64,000 nt of DNA. Origin: JAOUEA01 sp963825635 (GTDB taxonomy: Bacteria > Actinomycetota > UBA4738 > HRBIN12). Position numbers and translations under genes: made by a program. The stretch is from contig CAWGTU010000001.1 of the NCBI GenBank assembly GCA_963825635.1, positions 1,240,001 to 1,304,000 on the forward strand, written 5' to 3'. Shown in pieces: positions 43,336 through 51,945 of the stretch (within the stretch, counting starts at the first letter, position 1; the number at the start of each line of letters is the position of its first letter). The notes beneath the pieces are model-generated. The model was not told the origin of the DNA and searched no databases. It saw only the letters and a program-made list of their open reading frames with translations.

Positions 43336-44204
43336 CGCGCGTGCGCGCCGAGATCCTCTCCACCCGCACGCTCGGTGCGTACCACTCGCTGACGCTGGTG
43401 GCTCCCGAGATCGCGGAGAAGGCCCGGCCGGGGCAGTTCCTGGCCATCAAGATGCCGGAGGGGCGATCGTTCCTGCTCCGCCGCCACTTCGCCGTGCACC
43501 AGGCCTCGCGTCGGGGAGGCTGGGCCGGCACGCTCGAGTTCGTCGTCGATCCGCTCGGCCCGGGCACGGAGTGGCTCATGTCCGTCAAGGCGCACGAGTT
43601 CCTCGAGGTGATCGGGCCGCTCGGCACCGCGTTCGCCTACCCGAAGCGCCACACGAACTGCCTGCTCGTCGCCGAGGGACACGGCGCATCCTCGCTCTAC
43701 TTCCTCGCCCAGGAACTGCTCGCCCGCCACAAGCGGGTCGACATGATCGTCGGCGCCGAGACGCTGGACCGGGTGTTCAAGCCGATCGAGGGGAAGCGGC
43801 TCTCGCAGACGATCTCGATCGTGACGGCCGACGGGACGCTGGGCGAGCGTGGGTCGGTGATCGATGCTCTGCCCGTGATGGCCGAGGCCACGGGGACCGA
43901 GGTCCTCTACGCGGCCGCGCCCTCGCCGACGCTCGCGAGGATCGCCGGGTTCTGCAAGGAGCGCGCGATCCCGGCCCAGGTGGCGGTCGAGGAACGCATG
44001 GGATGTGGGCTGGGTCTCTGCCAGACGTGCGTCGTACCGGTCGCGCGCAAGGACGGGAGTGGGTACGACCACCTGAGATCGTGCGTCGACGGTCCCGTCT
44101 TCAATCCTGCGCGCGTGCTCTGGGATCGGTGGCTCTCCGAGGAGCCGACGATGTTGCCGACGCCTCCCGAGGGACTGCCGGTGGTGCGCTCGTGGCCGGG
44201 GTGA
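43332..44204 (+). CDS. pyrK: Dihydroorotate dehydrogenase electron transfer subunit (PyrK)
   Basis: FAD and [2Fe-2S] flavoprotein that passes electrons from a class 1B dihydroorotate dehydrogenase to NAD. Ferredoxin-reductase-like FAD domain (ARPGQFLAIKMPE), NAD domain (LLVAEGHGASSLYFLA), and the C-terminal iron-sulfur motif with four Cys: CGLGLCQTC and, further on, SCVDGPVF. 290 residues. GTG overlaps the carB stop. Presence implies a 1B-type PyrD next. Confidence 0.92.
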   Translation: MTRVRAEILSTRTLGAYHSLTLVAPEIAEKARPGQFLAIKMPEGRSFLLRRHFAVHQASRRGGWAGTLEFVVDPLGPGTEWLMSVKAHEFLEVIGPLGTAFAYPKRHTNCLLVAEGHGASSLYFLAQELLARHKRVDMIVGAETLDRVFKPIEGKRLSQTISIVTADGTLGERGSVIDALPVMAEATGTEVLYAAAPSPTLARIAGFCKERAIPAQVAVEERMGCGLGLCQTCVVPVARKDGSGYDHLRSCVDGPVFNPARVLWDRWLSEEPTMLPTPPEGLPVVRSWPG

Positions 44205-45163
44205 AACGATCCCTGGCGGTCGACCTGGGCGGCATCGTCTTGACCACGCCCGTGATGATCGCGGCCGGCTGTGCCGGCACCGGCAAGGAGCTGACGGGGC
44301 TCGTGGAGCTCCGGAAGGTCGGAGCGATCGTGAGTCGCACGATCACTCTCGATCCGGAACGGGGGTCGCCCACGCCCAGGATCGCCGAGTCTGCGTCAGG
44401 GGTCGTGTGGTCCACGGGTCTGCAGAACCCCGGCATCGATGCGTTCGTCGCCGAGGAATTGCCGCGCCTCGCCAGATCGAGCGCCCACGTCGTCGTCTCG
44501 ATCGCCGGCGGCACGCTCGAGGAGTACGTGCGGCTGACCGGGGCGCTGCAGGGACGGCCCGAGGTCTCGGCGATCGAGGTCTACCTGTCGGGACCCGATC
44601 TCGAGCTGCGCCGTCCGATGCTGGGGGCCCACGCCGACCGGGCAGCCGAGGTCGCCGGCGCGGTCGCCCGCATGTCGATGGTGCCCGTCTTCGCGAAGCT
44701 GCCGATACACGCGTCGGACCTGCCCGAGATCGCCGGCGCCGTGATTCGTGCGGGAGCGACGGGGCTCACGATCGGCGGGTCACCGCCGGCGCTCGACGTG
44801 CAGGCGGAGCGATTGCGACCGGGCCTCGGCGGGGTGACGGGATGGCTGAGCGGGCCGGCGCTGCTCCCGATGACGCTGCGGGCTGTCTTCGACGTCTCTC
44901 GGGCGGTTCCCGACACACCCGTGGTCGCCGTCGGCGGCATCCGGACGGGTGAGGACGCGGTGGAGGCGTTCCTGGCCGGCGCGTGGGCGGTGCAGGTCGG
45001 CACGGCGACGCTGATCGATCCTGCGGCGCCGGTCTCGGTCGCTCAAGGCATCGTGCGCTACCTGAAGGCCAAGGGGCTCGCGACGCCGGCGGACGTCCGG
45101 TCTCGCTTGCGCGTGCCTGCCTCGTTCGGTGCGGCGAGCGACGCGGAGGAGGACCGACGATGA
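44201..45163 (+). CDS. pyrD: Dihydroorotate dehydrogenase, class 1B-like, with altered active-site residues
   Basis: 320-residue FMN TIM barrel located between pyrK and pyrF. Conserved parts: TPVMIAAGCAGTG, TGLQNPGI, the FMN-side lysine in VFAKLPIH, GWLSGPALLPMTLR and VAVGGIRTGEDAVEAFLAGAWAVQVGTA. Where class 1B enzymes have N-I/L-S-C-P-N, this one reads EVYLSGPD (residues 126-133: Tyr128, Gly131, Asp133), and the usual L-I-N-T is TIGGS (about 190-194). Three of the four orotate-contacting asparagines and the cysteine seem replaced; the Asn in LQNPG remains. GTG 44201 overlaps pyrK (GTG 44192 also in frame). Confidence 0.82.
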   Translation: MKRSLAVDLGGIVLTTPVMIAAGCAGTGKELTGLVELRKVGAIVSRTITLDPERGSPTPRIAESASGVVWSTGLQNPGIDAFVAEELPRLARSSAHVVVSIAGGTLEEYVRLTGALQGRPEVSAIEVYLSGPDLELRRPMLGAHADRAAEVAGAVARMSMVPVFAKLPIHASDLPEIAGAVIRAGATGLTIGGSPPALDVQAERLRPGLGGVTGWLSGPALLPMTLRAVFDVSRAVPDTPVVAVGGIRTGEDAVEAFLAGAWAVQVGTATLIDPAAPVSVAQGIVRYLKAKGLATPADVRSRLRVPASFGAASDAEEDRR

Positions 45164-45843
45164 TCCCTCGGCCGTCCAACCCCCTCGTCGTCGCGATCGA
45201 TGTGAGCGATCTCGGCACCGCCGAGCGGCTGGCGGCCGATCTCGCGCCGCACGCGGGCATGCTCAAGGTCGGACTCGAGCTCTGCTGGGCCGAGGGGCCC
45301 CACGCGGTCCGTCGCATCGCGGCGCACGGACCGGTCTTCGTCGACGCGAAGCTCCACGACATCCCGAACACCGTGGAGCATGCTGCCGCGAACATCGCGA
45401 AGCTCGGGGTCGCGATGGTGAACGTCCACGCCCTCGGGGGCGAGGCGATGATGCGCGCGGCGCTCGCCGGCGCCGCTCACGGCGCCGAGCGGGGTGGGCA
45501 CCCGATGCCGCTCGTGATCGCGGTGACCGTCCTATCGTCGATGTCGGGCGAGGAATTGGCATCCCCTGCGTCGCTCGCGTTCGAGGCGCGTGAGGCCGGG
45601 TTGGACGGCGTCGTGGTATCGGGCGGGGACGTCGCCGACGTGCGTCAGGTCTGCGGCGATGGGTTCTGCCTGGTCGTGCCCGGCATCCGACCGCCCGGTG
45701 CCAACGGTGACGACCAGGTCCGGGTGCAGACCCCGTCGGCCGCCCTCGAGGCGGGTGCCGACTACCTCGTCGTGGGTCGGCCGATCACGGCGGCCGACGA
45801 TCCGGTGGGCGTCGCGAAGGGCATCGTGCTCGGCGCTCGATGA
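45160..45843 (+). CDS. pyrF: Orotidine 5'-phosphate decarboxylase
   Basis: Last step to UMP. 227 residues: LVVAIDVSDLGTAERLA, catalytic FVDAKLHDIPNTVE (Lys, Asp), VVPGIRPPGANGDDQ and YLVVGRPITAADDP are diagnostic of the standard bacterial enzyme. ATG overlaps the pyrD stop. Ends the pyr operon; no terminator hairpin was recognised before the mIHF promoter. Confidence 0.96.
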   Translation: MIPRPSNPLVVAIDVSDLGTAERLAADLAPHAGMLKVGLELCWAEGPHAVRRIAAHGPVFVDAKLHDIPNTVEHAAANIAKLGVAMVNVHALGGEAMMRAALAGAAHGAERGGHPMPLVIAVTVLSSMSGEELASPASLAFEAREAGLDGVVVSGGDVADVRQVCGDGFCLVVPGIRPPGANGDDQVRVQTPSAALEAGADYLVVGRPITAADDPVGVAKGIVLGAR

Positions 45844-45897
45844 GTCGTGGGGTCGCAGTGGGGTCGCGAAACCGCAGGTCGTCGGGTACGTGGCGCG

Positions 45898-45927
45898 TTG
45901 TGGGCGTCCGAAGGGCCCGCGTATACT
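45898..45927 (+). promoter_or_regulatory. mIHF promoter (TTGTGG, 18-base spacer, TATACT) and leader hairpin
   Basis: TTGTGG at 45898-45903 and TATACT at 45922-45927. The predicted transcript begins near 45934 with a small hairpin (GGGTT 45932-45936, CTCG loop, AACCC 45941-45945) and a leader of about 45 bases. Confidence 0.6.
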
Positions 45928-45978
45928 CCCCGGGTTCTCGAACCCCTCGACCTTCCACACGACATGAAGGAGCGCATG

Positions 45979-46287
45979 ATGGCTCTACCGCAGCTGACCC
46001 CGGAACAGCGCACCGAGGCCCTCAAGAAGGCCGCCGCAGCGCGCAAGGCTCGCGCCGAACTGAAGGGCGAGCTGAAGTCCGGGAAGCTCTCGCTGCAGCA
46101 GGTGCTGGCGCGCGACGACGACACCGTCGGGAAGATGAAGGTGTCCGTCGTGCTGGAGTCCCTGCCCGGCGTCGGCAAGGTGCGGGCCGCCAAGATCATG
46201 GAGGAGCTCGACATCAGCGCCACGCGGCGCGTGCGTGGCCTCGGCGCGAAGCAGCGCGAGCAGCTGCTCGCGAAGTTCGCGAAGTAA
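45979..46287 (+). CDS. mihF: Integration host factor, actinobacterial type (mIHF)
   Basis: 102-residue nucleoid-associated DNA-binding protein restricted to actinobacteria, essential in mycobacteria. ALPQLTPEQRTEALKKAAAA at the N-terminus and the helix-two-turn-helix VLESLPGVGKVRAAKIMEEL then RRVRGLGAKQREQLLAKF match mycobacterial mIHF closely. AAGGAG at 45967-45972 supports ATG 45979 (ATG 45976 is adjacent). mIHF-gmk-rpoZ is the standard order and the clearest taxonomic marker here. Confidence 0.95.
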   Translation: MALPQLTPEQRTEALKKAAAARKARAELKGELKSGKLSLQQVLARDDDTVGKMKVSVVLESLPGVGKVRAAKIMEELDISATRRVRGLGAKQREQLLAKFAK

Positions 46288-46297
46288 GCCACCGGCC

Positions 46298-46927
46298 TTG
46301 GCGACTCGCCGAGGCACCCTGTTCGTGATCGCCGGCCCGTCCGGCGTCGGGAAGGGAACCGTGGTGCGCGAGGTCCTGTCGCGGATCCCCGACGGGCTCG
46401 CGTTGTCCGTGAGCGCGACCACCCGTCCCCCACGGCCGGGGGAGACCGACGGCACGGACTACTACTTCGTCGACGACGGGGACTTCGATCGGATGGTGGC
46501 GGGCGGCGAGATGCTCGAGTGGGCCGAGGTCTTCCACGGGCATCGCTACGGCACCCCCTCGGGGCCCGTCGAACTGCATCGTGACGCGGGCAACGACGTC
46601 GTGCTCGAGATCGACGTCGAGGGAGCTGGCTGGGTGCGGGAGCGCGTGCCCGACGCCGTGATGATCCTGCTCGAACCACCGTCGCGATCCGAGCTCGAGC
46701 GCCGGCTGCGGTCTCGCGGCACCGAGTCGGACGCATCGATCGCCGAGCGTCTCGCCAAGGCGGACTGGGAGCTCTCCCAGCGTTCCCTCTTCGATCACGT
46801 GGTCGTGAACGACGAGGTGGCCCGGGCGTCGTCCCAGGTCGCTGCTATCATCGAGTCCTCGCGGGCTCGCCCTGTATCCGATGCAGGGCAGGGTCCGCAC
46901 GACCCCACGGAGGATCCTTCCGCATGA
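46298..46927 (+). CDS. gmk: Guanylate kinase
   Basis: Phosphorylates GMP. P-loop FVIAGPSGVGKGTVVRE, GMP-binding SATTRPPRPGETDGTDYYFV, YGTPSGPVE and DVVLEIDVEGAGWVR are present. No ATG or GTG precedes the P-loop in frame, so TTG 46298 (MATRRGTLFV) is taken as start; its ribosome-binding site is weak, suggesting coupling to mihF, which ends 10 bases before. The C-terminal 15 residues are unconserved and overlap rpoZ. Confidence 0.93.
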   Translation: MATRRGTLFVIAGPSGVGKGTVVREVLSRIPDGLALSVSATTRPPRPGETDGTDYYFVDDGDFDRMVAGGEMLEWAEVFHGHRYGTPSGPVELHRDAGNDVVLEIDVEGAGWVRERVPDAVMILLEPPSRSELERRLRSRGTESDASIAERLAKADWELSQRSLFDHVVVNDEVARASSQVAAIIESSRARPVSDAGQGPHDPTEDPSA

Positions 46928-47172
46928 TCGAACCCAAGATCGACGACCTGCTCGCCGCCGTCGACTCCAAGTACACGCTCGTGATCCTGGCGGCCAAGCG
47001 TGCCCGGGAGATCAACAGCTACTACAACCAGCTCGGCGAGGGCCGCGGTGAGTTCGTCCCGCCGCTGGTCGAGAGCGGTTTCAGCAACAAGCCGTTGTCG
47101 ATCGCACTCGAGGAGATCGCCGAGGGCAAGATCGAGTACGTCCGGACCGAGGAACCCGCCGAGGCGGAGTGA
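46924..47172 (+). CDS. rpoZ: RNA polymerase omega subunit
   Basis: 82 residues. IDDLLAAVDSKYTLVILAAKRAREIN is the omega signature that clamps the beta' C-terminus; actinobacterial-type insert NQLGEGRGEFVPPLVES and KPLSIALEEIAEGKIEY follow. ATGA overlap with gmk. Confidence 0.96.
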   Translation: MIEPKIDDLLAAVDSKYTLVILAAKRAREINSYYNQLGEGRGEFVPPLVESGFSNKPLSIALEEIAEGKIEYVRTEEPAEAE

Positions 47173-48380
47173 TGCTGGCGGACCGCCGGGTCCTGCTCGG
47201 CGTCACCGGCGGTATCGCCGCCTACAAGTCCGCCCACCTCGCCCGGTTGCTGACCGGCGCCGGGGCCGAGGTCACGGTCGTGATGACCGAGTCTGCCATG
47301 CGATTCGTCGGTCCCGACACGTTCGCTGCGCTCACCGGGCGGCCGGTGCATACCTCCCTCTGGGAACGCCCGGGTGAGGTGCTCCACGTCCGCCTCGCAC
47401 ACGCGATCGATCTGGTCGTCGTCGCGCCGGCCACCGCGCACCTGCTCGCGAGGCTCGCGACGGGCATGGCGGACGACCTGCTCACGTCGATCCTGTTGGA
47501 GTACTCCGGCCCGCTCGTGGTGGTACCAGCGATGCACACGGGCATGTGGGAGCATCCCGCGACCCGAGGGAACGTCGCGGTGCTGCGTGAGCGGGGCGTC
47601 ACCCTGTGCGGACCCGTAACCGGCGCGCTCGCCCACGGTGACGAAGGCCTCGGTCGTATGGCGGAGCCCGAAGACATCCTCGCGACCGCCTCCTCGACCC
47701 TCGCTCGGTCGCCGTCGGGCGAGACGCCCGCCGACCTGGCCAACCGGGAGATCGTCGTGACGGCGGGGCCGACGTACGAGGCGATCGACCCCGTGCGGTT
47801 CCTCGGTAACCGCTCCAGCGGTCGGATGGGGGTTTCGGTCGCCGTGGAAGCCGCCCGCCGGGGGGCTCGCGTGCACCTCGTCCTCGGCCCCGGCACGGTA
47901 GCGCCTCCTCCCGGCGTCGAGACCGAGCACGTCACGTCCGCTGAGCAGATGCGCACGGCTGTCCACTCCCACCTCGATGCCGCCGATGCGGTGGTGATGG
48001 CCGCGGCGGTCGCCGATTTCCGCCCGAAGCGGGTCTCACCGGGCAAGCTCAAGAAGGACGACGGACCCCCCGAGCTCATCCTCGAACCCACGCCCGACAT
48101 CCTCCGCGAGCTCGGCGCGGCGCGCCGGCCCGGATCGGTGCTGGTCGGGTTCGCGGCGGAGACGGACGACGTCGAGGCGGCCGGCAGTGCCAAGCTCGTG
48201 GCCAAGGGCGTCGACATCCTGGTGGCCAACGAAGTGGGGCGTCCCGGCACCGGGTTCGGGTCCGAGACCAACCACGCGGCGATCTTCGATGCGACCGGCG
48301 ACGACGTGCCGTTGCGGGATTGGACCAAGGCCGAGCTGGCGACGGCGATCGTCGATCGCATCGTCGCCCGGCTGGACTAG
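47172..48380 (+). CDS. coaBC: Bifunctional phosphopantothenoylcysteine decarboxylase/synthetase
   Basis: Two steps of coenzyme A synthesis. The CoaC half has GVTGGIAAYKSAHLARLL, catalytic His in VRLAHAIDLVVVAPATA, and PAMHTGMW in place of the PAMN motif known from E. coli, a variant I believe is common in actinobacteria. The CoaB half has VTAGPTYEAIDPVRFLGNRS and the KKDDGPPELILEPTPD CTP-binding region. 402 residues. ATG 47172 or GTG 47169 (overlapping the rpoZ stop) may start it. Its TAG stop forms part of the metK promoter. Confidence 0.95.
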   Translation: MLADRRVLLGVTGGIAAYKSAHLARLLTGAGAEVTVVMTESAMRFVGPDTFAALTGRPVHTSLWERPGEVLHVRLAHAIDLVVVAPATAHLLARLATGMADDLLTSILLEYSGPLVVVPAMHTGMWEHPATRGNVAVLRERGVTLCGPVTGALAHGDEGLGRMAEPEDILATASSTLARSPSGETPADLANREIVVTAGPTYEAIDPVRFLGNRSSGRMGVSVAVEAARRGARVHLVLGPGTVAPPPGVETEHVTSAEQMRTAVHSHLDAADAVVMAAAVADFRPKRVSPGKLKKDDGPPELILEPTPDILRELGAARRPGSVLVGFAAETDDVEAAGSAKLVAKGVDILVANEVGRPGTGFGSETNHAAIFDATGDDVPLRDWTKAELATAIVDRIVARLD

Positions 48381-48383
48381 ACT
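48378..48383 (+). promoter_or_regulatory. -10 box (TAGACT) of a probable leaderless metK transcript
   Basis: TAGACT begins on the coaBC stop codon (TAG, 48378-48380) and ends 8 bases before the metK ATG. No ribosome-binding site precedes the ATG. Confidence 0.55.
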
Positions 48384-48391
48384 CCGCCATC

Positions 48392-49585
48392 ATGAGCCAG
48401 CCCTACCTCTTCTCATCCGAATCCGTCACCGAGGGGCACCCGGATAAGCTCGCGGACCAGATCTCGGACTCGATCCTCGACGCGTTCCTGACCGAGGACT
48501 CCGAGAGCCGCGTCGCCTGCGAGACCCTCGTCACGACGGGCCTCGTCTTCGTCAGCGGGGAGATCACCCTGGCCGAGGGGTGGGTCGACGTGCCATCGAT
48601 CGTGCGCGAGACGATCACCGAGGTCGGCTACACCGACGCGAAGTTCGGCCTCGACGGTGAGACGTGCGGCGTGATGACGGCGATCCAGGAGCAGTCGCCC
48701 GACATCGCGCGTGGTGTGGACGACGCGCTCGAGCATCGAGCGGAGCACTCAGGCGACCCTCTCGATCACCTTGGGGCGGGCGACCAGGGCATGATGTTCG
48801 GCTACGCCTGCCGTGAGACCGACGAGCTGATGCCGTTGCCGATCGCGATGGCCCACCGGCTGTCGAAGCGGCTCGCCGACGTGCGCAAGGCCGGCGTCGT
48901 GCCTTACCTGCGCCCCGACGGGAAGAGCCAGGTCTCGATCGAGTACGAAGCCGGTCGGCCGATCCGTGTCGACACAGTGCTGATCTCGGCGCAGCACCGT
49001 GAGGAGGTCGACGTCGAGACGCTCCTGAAGCCCGACGTCGAAGCCGAGGTGATCGATCCGGTGTTGCGCGAGTTCCCCGAGCTCGACTCTTCGGGCGTGC
49101 GGGTGCTCGTGAACCCAACCGGGCGTTTCGAGATCGGCGGACCGAAGGCCGACACCGGCCTCACCGGCCGCAAGATCATCGTCGACACCTACGGCGGGTA
49201 CGCGCCGCACGGGGGTGGTGCCTTCAGCGGCAAGGATCCCACGAAGGTGGACCGGTCGGCCGCGTACATGGCCCGGTTCGCGGCCAAGAACATCGTCGCC
49301 GCCGGGCTCGCCGACCGCGCGCAGCTCCAGCTCGCCTACGCGATCGGCACCGCACACCCGGTGAGCCTGCTGCTCGACACCTTCGGCACCGAACAGGTCG
49401 ATCCCGAGAAGCTCCGTGCCGTGCTGTGGGACGTCTTCGACTTCCGCCCTGCGGCGATCATCCGCGACCTCGACCTCGCGAGGCCGATCTATCGCGAGAC
49501 CGCCGCCTACGGCCACTTCGGTCGGAAGGAATTCCCCTGGGAGGGGATCGACCGCGTCGACGACCTCCGCGCCGCGGTCGCCTGA
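48392..49585 (+). CDS. metK: S-adenosylmethionine synthase
   Basis: Makes SAM from methionine and ATP. FSSESVTEGHPDKLADQISD at the N-terminus, GAGDQGMMFGYAC (ATP-binding), GGPKADTGLTGRKIIVDTYG and GGGAFSGKDPTKVDRSAAY are diagnostic. 397 residues. Starts 11 bases after coaBC. Heads metK-priA-def-fmt-rsmB. Confidence 0.97.
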   Translation: MSQPYLFSSESVTEGHPDKLADQISDSILDAFLTEDSESRVACETLVTTGLVFVSGEITLAEGWVDVPSIVRETITEVGYTDAKFGLDGETCGVMTAIQEQSPDIARGVDDALEHRAEHSGDPLDHLGAGDQGMMFGYACRETDELMPLPIAMAHRLSKRLADVRKAGVVPYLRPDGKSQVSIEYEAGRPIRVDTVLISAQHREEVDVETLLKPDVEAEVIDPVLREFPELDSSGVRVLVNPTGRFEIGGPKADTGLTGRKIIVDTYGGYAPHGGGAFSGKDPTKVDRSAAYMARFAAKNIVAAGLADRAQLQLAYAIGTAHPVSLLLDTFGTEQVDPEKLRAVLWDVFDFRPAAIIRDLDLARPIYRETAAYGHFGRKEFPWEGIDRVDDLRAAVA

Positions 49586-49610
49586 GCCCGCCGAGCCGCT
49601 CGCCGGACCG

Positions 49611-51383
49611 GTCGCGATCTGCGTCGACCGGCCGCTGCTGAGCCTCGATCGCCCGTTCACCTACGACCTTCCGGCCGAGCTCGAGGCCGGCGTCGGATCA
49701 CTCGTGCAGGTCCCGTTCCACGGCCGCGCGGTGCGCGGGTGGGTGCTCGGCCCGACGGAGGACGTCCCTCGGCGTGTGCTGGCCGTGAAGAAGGTGGTGT
49801 CCCCCACGCGGTGGTTCGACGAGGGTGGGTTGGCCCTCTGCCGCTGGGTGAGCGAGCGCTACGTCGCGCCGCTGGCCGCGGTGCTCGAGCGGGCGACGCC
49901 CCCTCGGGTCGCCGCCGAGGAGGTCGGGCGAGGATCTGGCGGGCCCGATCCGGTCGCCCGGCAGGTGTCGCCACCGCGGGTCCTCGACGGCTATCGGGAA
50001 GGCTCGCGCCTCGTGGACGCGATCGCGACCGGCACGCCGGGGCCGTGGGTGCTCCGGCCGGCGCCCGAGCACGAGGGCTCCGCCGTGGTCGAAGCCGTCG
50101 CTCGATGCCTCGACGCCGGACGGCGGGCGCTCGTGATCGTGCCGGAGGCGGCGCCGGTTCCCGGCACGGCGAGGGCGATCGCCGAGGCGTTCGGTGACGA
50201 CCGTGTCGCGATGCTGCTGGGGGGGTCGAAGCGCGCCCGCTACCGCACCTGGCTCGATGTGCAGGCCGGTCGGTTCGACGTCGTCGTCGGCTCGCGTCCG
50301 AGCATCTTCGCCCCGGTGCCCGGCCTCGGCCTGATCGTGGTGGGTCGAGAGTCCCACCCAGCCCTGCGTGAGGACCGTGCCCCGTACTACCACGTGCGGG
50401 ACGTGGCCCTCGCCCGCGGAGACATCGAGAGGGCCGTCGTCATCTTGTCCGCGATGGCGCCCTCGTCGGAGGCGGTCGCGCTGGGGCTTGCGACCGTCGC
50501 GCCTCGGCGCCGCAGCTGGGTGCCCGTGGAGATCGTGGGGCCCGGACCCGAGGGACGCGCCCCCCGGCTGGTGCGTGCGCTGCGAGAGTGCAGCAGGGCC
50601 TTCGTCTTCTCGCCGCTCCCGGGGTACGGCATCGCCGCCGTGTGTCGCGGCTGCGGCCGGCCGGCCGCGTGTGCGGTCTGTCAGGGCTCGCTGCGTTCGA
50701 GCGAGGGATCGGTGCGGTGCGTCGTCTGCGAGGCGCCGGGGCGATGTCGCACCTGTGGGGCCAGCGACTTCGGCCTCCGCCGGGGAGGGCAGGAACGGGT
50801 CGAGGAGTGGGCGGCCCGGATCGCGCGGGTGCCGGTGCACAGGTTGGCGGCGGATGAACCGCCGCGACTGCCGGCCGACGGGGAGGTCCTCGTGGGCGGA
50901 CCCGAGGACGTGCGGGATCTCGGAGGTGGCGGCCTCGATCTCGTGGCGATCCTCGATGCCGACCTGGCCGGACGTCGTCCGGGCCTGACGGCGCGGGAAC
51001 GTGCCGTCGCGACCTGGACCGAGGCCATCGCCTGGGCCAGACCGGGGGGGCGAGCGATCGTGCAGTCCATGCACGCGAACGACCCTGCGATCCAATCCCT
51101 CGTGCTCGGCGACCCCGCACGCTTCCATCGAGACGAGCGTGAGCGGCGAGCCCAGGCCGGGTTCCCGGTCGGGTCGGCCGTGTTCCGGGTGGTCGGCGAC
51201 GAGGCGCTGCCCGACGAGCTGGCCGCCTTCGATCCGATCACGCTGCTGGTCTCGACGGTCGATGGGCAGACGGTATGCTTGCTCGCGCTCGACCCGGGCC
51301 GCGTCGCGGCGTTCGGCCGGCAGGCCCGTGCCCTCGCCGTGCGCGACGTGATCACCCGTGTCGAGGCCGAGCCGCATCTGTGA
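49611..51383 (+). CDS. priA: PriA homologue lacking helicase motifs; start codon unresolved
   Basis: Matches primosomal PriA by domain order: N-terminal DNA-binding region (VDRPLLSLDRPFTYDLPAEL, VPFHGRAVRGWVLG), a helicase-like core, paired-cysteine zinc region (CRGCGRPAACAVC, CRTC) and C-terminal domain. The Walker A site is gone (PAPEHEGSAVVEAV where GSGKTE is expected) and the DEAH box reads VGRESHP, as in other actinobacterial PriA-like proteins, so it cannot unwind DNA by the usual mechanism; restart scaffolding is inferred. After the metK stop there is no ATG, GTG or TTG in frame before the conserved N-terminus; GTC 49611 is used only as a marker. The nearest in-frame ATG (49416) lies 170 bases inside metK and would add nonsense sequence. 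Confidence 0.8.
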   Translation, partial: VAICVDRPLLSLDRPFTYDLPAELEAGVGSLVQVPFHGRAVRGWVLGPTEDVPRRVLAVKKVVSPTRWFDEGGLALCRWVSERYVAPLAAVLERATPPRVAAEEVGRGSGGPDPVARQVSPPRVLDGYREGSRLVDAIATGTPGPWVLRPAPEHEGSAVVEAVARCLDAGRRALVIVPEAAPVPGTARAIAEAFGDDRVAMLLGGSKRARYRTWLDVQAGRFDVVVGSRPSIFAPVPGLGLIVVGRESHPALREDRAPYYHVRDVALARGDIERAVVILSAMAPSSEAVALGLATVAPRRRSWVPVEIVGPGPEGRAPRLVRALRECSRAFVFSPLPGYGIAAVCRGCGRPAACAVCQGSLRSSEGSVRCVVCEAPGRCRTCGASDFGLRRGGQERVEEWAARIARVPVHRLAADEPPRLPADGEVLVGGPEDVRDLGGGGLDLVAILDADLAGRRPGLTARERAVATWTEAIAWARPGGRAIVQSMHANDPAIQSLVLGDPARFHRDERERRAQAGFPVGSAVFRVVGDEALPDELAAFDPITLLVSTVDGQTVCLLALDPGRVAAFGRQARALAVRDVITRVEAEPHL

Positions 51384-51404
51384 GCCGAACGAGAGCGACG
51401 ACCC

Positions 51405-51941
51405 GTGATCATGCCGATCCGCATCCTCGGTGACCCCGTGCTGCGCGAGCCTGCCAAGCCGGTGACGACGTTCGACCGGACCCTGCGCGCCCTGCGCGAC
51501 GACATGCTCGAGACGATGTACGACGCCCCGGGGGTGGGGCTCGCAGGGCCGCAGGTAGGCATCTCGCTCAGGGTGTTCACCTTCGACGACGGACAGACCG
51601 GCCCGTCGTTCATGGCGAACCCGGTGCTCTCCGGCGGCGAGGGAGAGCTCCTCGAGGAGGAGGGGTGCCTCTCGATCCCCGGCCCATATCACGAGACGAA
51701 GCGGTACGCGAGGATCATGTGCAGCGGTCAAGACGTGGACGGTGCCCCACTCGAACTCACCGGGGAGGGCCTGCTTGCCCGCATCTTCCAGCACGAGACC
51801 GACCATCTCGACGGCATGCTGTTCATCGATCGCCTCGACGACGAGGGTCGGCGATCGGTCTTGGCCGAACTCCGACGCATCGAGCTGGGACTCGAGGACA
51901 CTCCGTCGAAGCGCCGCCTGACGCGCAGATCCGAGGGGTGA
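51405..51941 (+). CDS. def: Peptide deformylase
   Basis: Removes the N-formyl group from new proteins; metal enzyme. Three motifs: GVGLAGPQVG, EEGCLSIPG (Cys ligand) and QHETDHLDGML (two His, catalytic Glu). 178 residues from GTG 51405; ATG 51411 is an alternative. Followed closely by fmt, the functional partner. Confidence 0.95.
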   Translation: MIMPIRILGDPVLREPAKPVTTFDRTLRALRDDMLETMYDAPGVGLAGPQVGISLRVFTFDDGQTGPSFMANPVLSGGEGELLEEEGCLSIPGPYHETKRYARIMCSGQDVDGAPLELTGEGLLARIFQHETDHLDGMLFIDRLDDEGRRSVLAELRRIELGLEDTPSKRRLTRRSEG

Positions 51942-51945
51942 CGCG

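Noticed and set aside
45928..45950. tRNA-like T-arm in the mihF leader (GGGTTCTCGAACCC)
   Set aside because: Only a short stem-loop; no acceptor, D or anticodon arm around it.
49416..49610. Extension of PriA to ATG 49416
   Set aside because: It would overlap metK by 170 bases and adds Ser/Arg/Thr-rich sequence unlike any PriA N-terminus.
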